The notes under the pieces: model-generated
Told to the model about the DNA's origin: nothing
Databases searched by the model: none
Seen by the model: the letters and a program-made list of their open reading frames with translations, nothing else
Shown here: positions 34,998-46,200 of the stretch, piece after piece
Layout of the letters: every line of letters begins with the position of its first letter
Numbering within the stretch: the first letter of the stretch is position 1
Program-made: the position numbers and the translations under genes
Assembly: GCF_000003605.2 (NCBI RefSeq)
Contig: NW_003155240.1
Location: 208,019 to 266,784, forward strand
Direction: 5' to 3'
Length of the DNA stretch: 58,766 nt
Origin: Saccoglossus kowalevskii
Lineage: Eukaryota > Hemichordata > Enteropneusta > Harrimaniidae

Positions 34998-37268
34998 TTG
35001 CTGAACGACGTTGACAGCTGAAGGATTTATATCAGGTTATGGTACATGCACTCTGATTGGCTCAAAGTGTTGGCTGGTTCCATTGACGCGGCAGGTCGGC
35101 GCCCTCTCTACACGCTTCGACACAACGCTGGTTCCCACCTGAAGCAATGTAATGCTGCAAAGACGGCGCTTTTCCCATCTGTGCCGAAACTTTATTAAAA
35201 GGTATATGAAAATACGACGTGTACTGTTTTAAATACAATTAAAAATAAACATAAGAAAAAAAACAATCGTCTACTAATACCGTAAATTTTTCACTATTTA
35301 CATTGTCATGGAAAATAGCATGCCTTCTAAATTTGACTGTGAACAGAAAAATGCGTTAAATGTAATCAATTCTTCTAAGTTTTCTCAATGACAAATAAAT
35401 TAAACTAAAACAAATTAAAGATGAAACATTGACGAACACATATGTTTTATAGTATTGTTGTATTGTACCAGCTACCCCCTTGTCCCCCTCTTAGATCATA
35501 GACCCTCTTTTTAGAGGGTATATGCTTAGATCAAACCCACTAATACGCATGTGCAATGATAATTCGTGTTACTGTACTCAATAAAACAACCAATGCGCAT
35601 GCGTATCAGGGAATTTCATTGTTTAATAGAAAAAATAGATGTGTGCTCCTCCAATGTATCGCAGTCATCATTGCACAGTATCAAACATCAACAATGCGAA
35701 TTACATGTTCTCGTCCATAGTGTATCTTTACTAAATGAGTTATTTGGGGCGGCTTAAGGGGTCAATATAAGAAGAACAAGACGGTGTTCGAGCTACTCAG
35801 AGATGGTGTTTGTGTGTTAGAAAACGCACAATATATCCCAACATCGAGTGACTGTGGGCGATGGTGTTACAAAAACAAAACAAAAACACACAAAACAAAA
35901 CAAAACATGCGCTCACTTGTTAAGGTGACGTCCTATTACCAATTCCTATACCGAATTACGAAACAAGTTAGTGGTGTACTTTTCATGAAATGAAATGTTT
36001 TATAGGCTGATTTGACACAGGTAATAATGTTTTGCGAATTGTATTATTACACGTGGTGCCATACACTGTCAGCTTCCCATATACCACATACGTGCTAAAA
36101 GCGACACGGATATTGTTTTACAAACCACGCTTGTTGACAGCAATGTGAAGATAAGCTAGATATTGTTTCAATACAAGCGTCACCCGTGGGAATTCTGATA
36201 ACGACCATAATGGGTGTCCGTACGAGTGATATAACAATATTATTCTTGGATTTTCTTTGTAGTGTGTTATATTTGCACGACGTTATTGCAAAGGAGTGAG
36301 GGGAGTTAATATTCTTGTCATTCTAATACCAATGTCTGCCCAAAACATTACTTTACTGACAGACACATTGTACAGTGATATTAATAAACTGTGAATAAAT
36401 AGGAACACAACTATTAGATTAGCGTGTATTCTAGTATAGGTATCTAGTTTCGGATGTATCTACTAGTAGTTTAGGTACATTCGTTCAGAGGCTCATTGGA
36501 TTAGCTTTCTTCGTGTAGAGACGGAGCCGAGGTGTATGCGATTGGGCGAGATCATTACAGACCATCATCATGACCTCGCTCCACGGCGTGCCAGGACAAT
36601 CGAGGGCTGAAAATCCAAATAATTTCATTATCACTTTTTTAATTTATATTTTCTTCGGTTTCTGACCGCACACTACAGTAATTTAGCGTAGTGTCGCGAT
36701 GGCAAATCTGGAATAATAATAATAAATAGTGCTGATAGAATTATTCAGATTTTCAGCTATCAAGTGGATTCAGGCGAGGTAGGCAGGGTGGGCAGGGGGA
36801 GGGGCGGTAGTAATGAACCATCATAGTTGACTACTGATGAAGCCAGCATGACTAGCGGACACTTATAACTTATGGAATGTTCATGTGAACTTGATATTAG
36901 GAGAAATTGGAAAGGGGAACGGACGAGTATGAGAAAAAAAACCACGGCATTCTGCCAAAGTAAGTTTTTCTAATACTCAGCCTCATGTGTGTGTGTGTGT
37001 ACGTGGATAATGCAGAAAAAAGAAGTTATTTGAAGTTTGAAGATATTTTTAATGTGCGCTAAAATAAGGAAAATAATAATTACAGCTAGTATTCAATAAA
37101 ACCCTGCACACACCAAGATTACACACGAAATAAAATAACGATGACATGTTTTTTTGTTTTTTACAAAGCAAATTGTGCTAGGCTAAAAGAAAGAAAATAG
37201 ATAAAAACTTAGATATGTACGATTTGTTTGGACAATTAAAGATTCATATGGTTTCGTAGTTTTTGCAT
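34998..37268. other. Intergenic region between SYCE2-like 5' end and vitellogenin 3' end
   Basis: No supportable coding exon. The likely SYCE2-like promoter is just above 35000. A small hairpin-like palindrome centred on TAGACCCTCTTTTTAGAGGG lies near 35494-35535, and there is a (TG)n run near 36983-37000. The two genes are in the same orientation. Confidence 0.5.
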
Positions 37269-40200
37269 TTAATTACGGGCGCACTCGGTGTGGACATCGA
37301 CGATATCGCGGACCTCGGCATCCAAGTTGGTGAACTTGCTGATGATTTGTGTCTTGCTGAGTTTGACGAGGTCTTGAGTAGACTGGAGGACTGATTCAAG
37401 ACAGTAAAATTTCATGTCAATTTTCTCGCTCTTCTGCTTTCTGCATTGATCGAGGCATTGTGAGACGGGGGTAGTAGAGAAACATGTCTTTCTTTGGCCA
37501 TCAATAGTCTTCTCAATAACGACATTCCTCATACGTGGCAGGCAAGTAGCTATTGTGAAAAAAAAACACAGAAAGAAATTGTAATTATAAAATATCATCG
37601 AGTAACTGATTGTTAATATTAATATACTTAATCTTTATTTATATTAAATTCAATATTATGTTGACCTACAGCAGTCAAAATAAATATCCAACTATAATAC
37701 ATATTATAAATAAATACTGAAACAAAACTGTGATATTAACAAATGGATAACGGAGATGATTTGCGTTAACTATAAACGTATTACATTATAATATTTTCAC
37801 TTACCATCGGCAGAGCATTTTTCACTTGGGACCTGGTAGCTGAGACCAAACTGTTTAGGTTCTTCGTATATTTCCTTTTGTGGTCCTTCGAATTCCCTGT
37901 TCTTCTCACCATCGAAGTTGCCACACAGACCACACAGTTCGGAGCGGAAGAACTGAGAGACCTGCCAAGATAACAATGGTTATGTCTGTCAGTAAATAAA
38001 TTGCTAGTAGCTGAAAGTATATTATTATTATTTATAGTTTTATTTTTTACTTATGTCATTGTAAATAATATAGCTGTTGTCGGTTTCATAATTTGAGTGT
38101 GTTTTATTGCTCACCTCGACTTTAATGTTCTTTCCATCAGACTTGACCCTTAATCCAACTTTTGTACTGATGACCTCGACACGGTTATCTTCGTAGCGGA
38201 TGACAATAAATTCAATTGGGTTTATGTTATTGTCTTCTTCGCGTCTATCACTTCTATATTCTTCATTGGATCTCAACTCGGTTTGGACACGAATTGCGAA
38301 TCTATTCCAGTAATTTTCCTCTTTGCTTGATACCTCAACGGAGGATGATTCACGGCGGCGACATTCCTCGACTTTGGTACGCTCATCTCTTGACAGCTCT
38401 CTCTCTTGTTCAGTACGGCTAAGTTCCTGGCACTCGCATCTCATTTGTCTCTCACGGCGGCGGAGTTCTTCACATTCCTGGCGACTGACCTCATCTCTGC
38501 GTTCATAGCTACCACTTCTGGACTCTTCCTGTCTTCTGCATTGGCGCAGTTTGTCGTTTTCATTTCTGGACAAATATTCAATTGGGCGGTCTGAGGTAGG
38601 ACGGATTTCTTCACATTCCTGGCGACTGATCTCATCTCTGCGTTCATAGCTGCCACTTCTGGACTCTTCCTGTCTTCTGCATTGGCGCAGTTTGTCGCTG
38701 TCCTGTTTGTTCAAATATTCACGTCTGTTTTCACGGCGGCGGAGTTCTTCACAATCCTGGCGACTGACCTCATCTCTGCGTTCATAGCTGCCACTTCTGG
38801 ACTCTTCCTGTCTTCTGCATTGGCGCAGTTTGTCGCTGTCCTGTTTGTTCAAATATTCACGTCTGTTTTCACGGCGGCGGAGTTCTTCACAATCCTGGCG
38901 ACTGACCTCATCTCTGCGTTCATAGCTGCCACTTCTGGACTCTTCCTGTCTTCTGCATTGGCGCAGTTTGTCGTTGTCCTGGTTGTTCAAATATTCACCT
39001 CTGTTTTCACGGCGGCGGAGTTCTTCACAATCCTGGCGACTGATCTCATCTCTGCGTTCATAGCTACCGCTTCTGGACTCTTCCTGTCTTCTGCATTGGC
39101 GCAGTTTGTCGTTGTCCTGGTTGTTCAAATATTCACCTCTGTTTTCACGGCGGCGGAGTTCTTCACAATCCTGGCGACTGACCTCATCTCTGCGTTCAAA
39201 GATACGACTGATCATTCTTTTCTCACATTTGTGGCACCTCTCGGTCTCATCAGTAGACAAGTACAATTGTTGTTCCTTTCGGCTACGAAGATCTTCACAT
39301 TCCTCTCTATTGATTCTCTTTTCTGGGCAGCTAAAGAGTTTCTTTTTCTGTTCAGGCGTCAGCTCATTTTCATCACGGACAATGAGCTCATTGCATTCAT
39401 CTTCTCTACGTTCACACTGACGGATAGTTTCCCTTTCTTCCTCCGATAGTTGTTCCTGGCGTTCCAGACGAGAGCGGAGATTCTTACATTCTTCACGCTT
39501 GTTGTCTCTGCAGTGGAAATATTTGACGATTTCCTTGGTGTTCAAATAATCATCATTGTCATCACGGCGTCTCAGCTCTTCACACTCAACATGTTTGCGC
39601 TCACAATCACGGAGTTGCTCATTTTCCCTCTCAGAAAGCTGTTCATTTCTCTGCTTACGAAGGTGGAGATCACGGCAAGCTTCACGTTCTACTCTCTTGC
39701 ATTGGTAAATGTTGACAAGTTCATCAAAGTTGAGGTATTCATTGCGTTCATCACGAAGACGGAGCTCTTCACACATGGTTGGGGTAACTTCTCTGATCTC
39801 ACTGCTTTGGCTACGACTGTATTCACTGCTGGTACTTGTGGATTCTTCCTCACACCATCTGTAAGTTGTTCTCTCTTTACTAGTCAAGTAATCTCCTCTC
39901 TCAGCACGTTGGCGAAGCTTGTCACATACATCTCTAGAATCCTGACGACTGTCAGAGCGACTGAGGCTGCTGGAGTAACTCTCATCAATTCTTTCACATT
40001 CACGGAGGACTATACGCTCCTGGCTAGTTAAACTTTCACGGTTTCTGAAGCGGAGCTCTTCACATTCTGGACGTCTCTCTTCCTCACTAGAGCTGCTACG
40101 GCTGCGTCTGTTCTCAAAACCTGATTGAATGTAGCGAGATTCTTCACGTAATGGAGCATATTCTATTTCACTGTCTTTACGAACAATCATTTTTTCATTA

Positions 40201-43200
40201 ATCTTAAGGTCTTTCTGTTCACCATTGATGCGAATAAGCATTTCTTCTTCCTGAGGGATCAATTCAACTTTCTTGTCTTCAACAAAGATTTTGGTGATCT
40301 AGATTCAAGAAATCAATGGAAAGACAACTTATTAAGGAGGTTTGAGTGGAATTCGACATTATATGTCATGTTTGTCATACATTTGAAATTATGGATTCAA
40401 GCCATAAAAATGAAAAAAAAAATGGGGCAACAGAAAACTGTTGGATATGAAAATATTAAGGAAAATGGCCAAAATTGGCACAGGTTTCTATGGTGAGAAT
40501 ATATCTTTATATCCCATAATTTTCCTTGGTGACATATGTTCATTAATGATACAAATTCTAATGTTTCTAGAGTAATAATATTTTTCCATGATATACAATT
40601 ATCTTCCAAAATGCATTATGTATATGTGCAGTAACATGTTTTGTTGTCCTGTTGATATAAAATATATAACACAATACAAACAATCCTTAGATTCAACTTC
40701 ATTGTTTACCTTGTTGTCAGAGTCAAGGTTTTTCTTGCTTATCAAGACAGTGAATCTTTCATCTGGGGAGCAGTCCTTGGCCAAAACATGTTCGCATTTG
40801 GACAGTTTGTAGCTGTATGAAACATCATCAAAAGTTTTGATTTCATCACCACGTACTTTGCAGTATGCTAAAGAGAAAGACAAAGAATAAAATCGTCAGA
40901 TACTTATATGCACATAATCATGTGAAACAATAATTGCATAAATGTATTTGCATACTTGTTCATAAGGGAAGTTTAACATGTTTTAGAGAAATACTTACGA
41001 GTGTATTGTTCATTCATAATATCATCCAACCATTGTTGAACATAAGTTCTCTTTGTTGACATAGGTTGCACCTTAACTGGCATTTGAACTCTTTCAAACT
41101 TGACATTCTCATATGGGTGGTTGATGGTGAAATTGAATTCACGGAAATTCTTGTCCAATTCAGCAGTAATGTATACCTTGTTGTAAGAGTTGTCGATTTC
41201 TACGTTGTCCATCTTCATATTATTCCACAAATAGTTCTGGGCAAGCAACATTGCCTTGGAGTAAACTCTCTTTACCCATTTTGGAAGCTAAAAAGTAAAA
41301 CGGGAAAATAAGGCACAAAATGTAACGAACCACTAAATTTAGCTTATTGGCAATGAAATACGTAAATGAAATATGTTAATCTAAAAATCTTACTCTCTCA
41401 TGGCTAATCTCAACATCGACTTTGTGCAATTCGGTGCGTTTCTTCATCAAGTTGGTACAGACTTCAGAGTATTGTTTTCCATTCTTCTTGTCTTCCTCAC
41501 ATTGTCTGTATTCAGTGGTATTCTTTTCTCTCTCCTCTCTGAGTTGATCCTTGCTCTTCTCGACACGGGCCTGGGAGTAAACACATATAACATAATACAT
41601 ATATCAATAAACAAAATAACTTACACAGGTGTTTTATAAAGAGATGAGTTGTATTTAAAAAGAATAGTGTACCTTTATTTCAACCTTCTTGTCATTTTCA
41701 CAACTCTTGCCCCACTGAGTAGTCAATTTAGTGAGGATACGCTTTGAGCTTCCTTCCACATCACGTTGTTGTTGATTGTCACGAGCATTGATGGGACGAG
41801 ACATACGCTGGCTTTCTTGTTGTAAGTATTCTCTGTCTTCACGGGTTTGTCTAATGGATTCAACCAGTTTCTCAACAGTCTCTTCTTCTTGTTCTGGGTA
41901 CTGGATCTCTCCTTGCATGCACATCTACATTAATAATAATATGATTATGAATAAAAATACACAAATAATTAAAACAAATATAAAATAATTTAAATAATAA
42001 TACTAATGTTTACCTTGAACTCCTTATTTTCTACATTCCTTGGAGCGCACACCAATTCAAAATGGAATGATTGATAATTTTCTTCTTTGTTATCTAAAGA
42101 AAGCTTAGCAATCAACTGACGATTGTATTTTGGATCTTCCTTGTGGATTCCAGTGATTTTAACAACAACATTATTCACTTTAACTACACGCTGCATTTGG
42201 CTTGGTTCTTCCATCTCTTGACTCCTGCTTTGTTGGTTGGTTCTACGACTTTCATCACTGCGACTACGACTCTCTTCACTGCGACTACGGCTCTCTTCAC
42301 TGCGACTACGGCTCTCTTCACTGCGACTACGGCTCTCTTCACTGCGACTACGACTCTCTTCACTGCGACTTTCCTCCATACTAGCACTCTTCCAGTCAAA
42401 TCTATCTACTTTCTGGACCCATGTACGTTTATCATCACGGTCATTCTGTCTACTGTTGCTATCCATACGACTGAATTCCTCACTGCTAGAACGAATAGAT
42501 TGGCGGATGCTGTGACGTTCAAGATGCTCTTCAGATTCATGTTTGTCTTCTCTGTTGACACGGACTTCAATCTCGACCTTGCTTGGATGATTATCACCAG
42601 GTCTAACAGTAATGTTAAATTCTACTGGGCCACACAAAGGATGGGCTGGGGATTCTGGAACATTTTTGTTGCTGACGTACTTTGTCTTCATCTCAAATTC
42701 AACACCAAGATCCTTCTTTCCATAAAGCTGCCTGACCTATAAAAACATTTTAAAAATAAAACTTAATATATTGATTGCATGTAATATGATACCAAGTCAA
42801 GTTAAAATAATAATTGCCTGTGATATAATAATAGTTATCTCTAAATAATATGATGGTTTACCTCAGTTGGATGTTCTTGGATTTTCTTGCCTCTAATTTC
42901 CCTTCTATTCTCCTCTCCAGACTCTTGCTCTCTGCGTTCATCTCTATATAATCTCCAGGTATCACGTTGTTCTTCATTTTCACGTCTTTCAACAGATTGT
43001 TGTTTCTTCTCACCAATCAGACTGAATGTAAATGGCTTGCTCTTAATGTTCACAAGTTGGCGTTCTGTCTGTGGGGTCTCAATTTCAGTTATGTATTTGT
43101 CTGTCTTCAGGTTGTATTCAACTGAACCATTCAATGGAAGTGAAGTATTGACAGAGGCTCTAATTCCAACACCAGATTTCAGTACATGACAATCAACACC

Positions 43201-46200
43201 AACTTTGCCTTCAATCACCATTGAGATCCTAAAATAAAAAAATAATATAGCTAATAATAACAGTTACAATATGTAAAGGTTGAAGTTTGTTTTGCTCACT
43301 AAATTGCACAATGCCAACAAATACACTTACTTGGGATGAAACTTGGCTTCTGCAGTAATGCGCTCTGGTCTCTGGCCATGACGTTTGGATTCAAATACTG
43401 ATGGGGTGACCTCAGCACGGCCTTCAACTCTCATGTGGACAACTGCAGCAGAAGACAGATTCATCTGGAGTGGGATTCCAAGTTCAGTAGGAATCTGGTG
43501 GGTCATATCAGCCAGAATGTATGCCTTTTGGTATTCAACAGTTTGCAGTGACCTCAGTTTGTCTTCAACATCCTTCACAGAGAATTGGCCATCTTCAAGA
43601 ATAGACTTGACAGAGTCCTTGTCAAAAGTAAAGAAGCGTATTTCATTGCCCATAACCTTGAGGTAGGCAGATCCCTTTGGCTCTTCAGGTGTACGTTGTT
43701 TAATTGGTAACTAGAAAATAAAACATAAATTATTCATGTAAGTCTATGCGTATATACAACATATGTAGATATACAACATACAAAGTTCAAATAAAATAAT
43801 GTATATTAAAATTAAATTTTATATATGCTTACATCATTCTTCAGCTGCTTCCTCTCTTTCTCAACCAGTGAAGCTGTGCTTCTTGGAGATCTCTTCTTCA
43901 GCAGATCCAAAACAGAACTTTTCTTCCAGACGGATCCCTGTGGTCCAACAATCTTCTCCACAAGAGTCTGCAGACCCTCAGCACGGAAACCAGTTTCCAA
44001 GATATTCATATTGCGTCCAAAGATGTTGGTGCTGAGCTTTGCATTGGCTGAGCGTGGGATGAAAGATTTTGGTGTGTCGATGGTGTTAACCTCAGTGGTG
44101 AATCCCATATCAAGTTCCTCTGAAATAATTAGTACATTTAAATATATCAGACTCGTAATGTACAATTTATTTAATCAAACTTTTGTTTTTCTACTGTAAA
44201 CATACAAAAAAACTTACTGTTTTGGTTGGTGAAGCGTACATTCTTAGAGTAGTGTGCACCTGGTGCAATTGGTTTGGCAAAACGCAGAGCATATTTTGCA
44301 TCACGAGATCTCTGCTTGTCCAGAGGATGAGTTGAGTTTGATAGAGATTTCAAGTGTGAGAAGACGAAAGATCCTACTTGTTGACTACGTTCCTTGTGAA
44401 GAGACTGGGCAAACAATTGCAGGAGTGGAGCAGTTATATTGCTATCCATCATAACAATAAAAGCGGCAATACGAACTTCTGGGGTATTTTCTTGGTTATG
44501 GTAGACTGGTGAGAGGACATTGCGGACCTAAAACATGACAAAAGAAAAGTGTAGTAATTGTATTCATAGAAATAAGGTTAAATAAATGTATGATGATGCC
44601 ATTTTTGATGTAGGTTTCCACAACTACATACCTTGCTTGGGATCTTTGGGGCCATACGACGGAGAGACCAGATAGCCTGAACCTTCATGTCTTCCTTGGT
44701 TGCAATACTTTCAATGATACTCTGGACATCAGCCAGGTTATCCTTAAGTCCAGCATTGGCAAGAGATTTAAGGCAGATCATACGTTCATCCTTTGATTTG
44801 TCACTCCTGATTCCCTCACGGAGATTCTGGCGGTTGAAAATATAAAGTTAGACAAGTCACTGTAGCACAAACTATTTTAAATGTATTTATTGATGGTGAT
44901 TTAAGCAGAAGACTGGATAATGTGTAGTGCACTTATAAACAACAACTTACTCTGGTGTACTTCTTGATGGGATCATCTCTCAACTGAGCACGGCGCTGTC
45001 TGAGTTCTTCAATGCGCTCTTGTGATCTTTGGGTACGAATCTGTTCTTGTTCTTGTTCTCTTATTTGTCTTTCAACCTCATTGATCATAGTCTGAATCTT
45101 GCCATCTTTCTTGTCCTCGTTGAAAGCACTGTTGACCAAAGAGCCAAAGCTCAACCAACAAGTCTTCCATACTTCCTTCTGTTCACGGATTTCATTCTGC
45201 TTGCACAGATCCTAAAGTGAAAGTACAAATTGATATAATTTGATCATTTGTGCAATTCACCTGTCTATTAAAGATGTACAAATATATCATATTTACAGCT
45301 CTTTTGTACTGTCAATTATTATTAAGTTGAATTGTATCAGTATTTGAATCAGTAATAGTATGCACAATTTGTTCACAATACACAATACTGTATTGAGGAA
45401 TTCCTTACCAAAATCTCTTCTAAAGTTTCGTGGCTTGGGTCATGAATCAATCCAATAAGATTCAGCATCTCGCTTGCACGTAACTGCTCGAATTCACGTC
45501 TCTCGATCTTTTCCTTGATGAATCTGACAGACTCTTCAGTGTTGATCATTGGCAGGGTATCCTTGAACAGTTTCCTGTAAGTGAAACCAGAAAATATCAA
45601 GGTAACTAACATATAAGGTACGAAAATATTTATAAGTTCGATATCATATTGCTTCAGAATGACAATCCGTGAATTGCAGCCAACTTACATCTTTCTCTCA
45701 TACTCTTCATCATCTTCGTCTTGTTGTTTGCGTTCAACCTCATCATAAAGATCTTTAAGTTCCTCCTTTCTCAAATCGCGCAGTTTTTTCACCAACAGGA
45801 TGAAACGAGATGGAATTTCTTCAGAAATGGTCTCATATCTCAACTGCTTGGTCAGATCCTTCAGGATATTTCTAACTTCAGTCTTTCTTTCAACAACCTC
45901 GTCTCTGGTGAGGTGTCTTGGGGAAACTTCACGCTCGATCTTCTCTTTAAGTTCCTTCTGTTCAGGGAATTCGTATCTCAAGCTGTTCTTCTTGGTGTCA
46001 CGTGGCTCTTCAATTCTTTCAGAGATGTCGCGGCTTTCCCTCAGTTTCAAAGTTTGACTATTGATTAAACAAAACATTACAAATGATAATAAATAATAGC
46101 AAACTTGATGACACATAGTAAGGTAAAATTTCTAAAAATGGGAAGTGATGCGAGGTGAATATAAATCCAAAGAATAGTTATATTATTTCAAATTATTATG

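Noticed and set aside
38682-39449. A 255-codon open frame on the plus strand opposite the vitellogenin repeats.
   Set aside because: It is the complement of the in-frame 138-bp repeats; its repetitive hydrophobic peptide is a by-product, and the minus-strand frame is clearly vitellogenin.
42143-42742. A 199-codon plus-strand frame opposite vitellogenin exon 16.
   Set aside because: Shadow of the SEESRSR coding repeat on the other strand.
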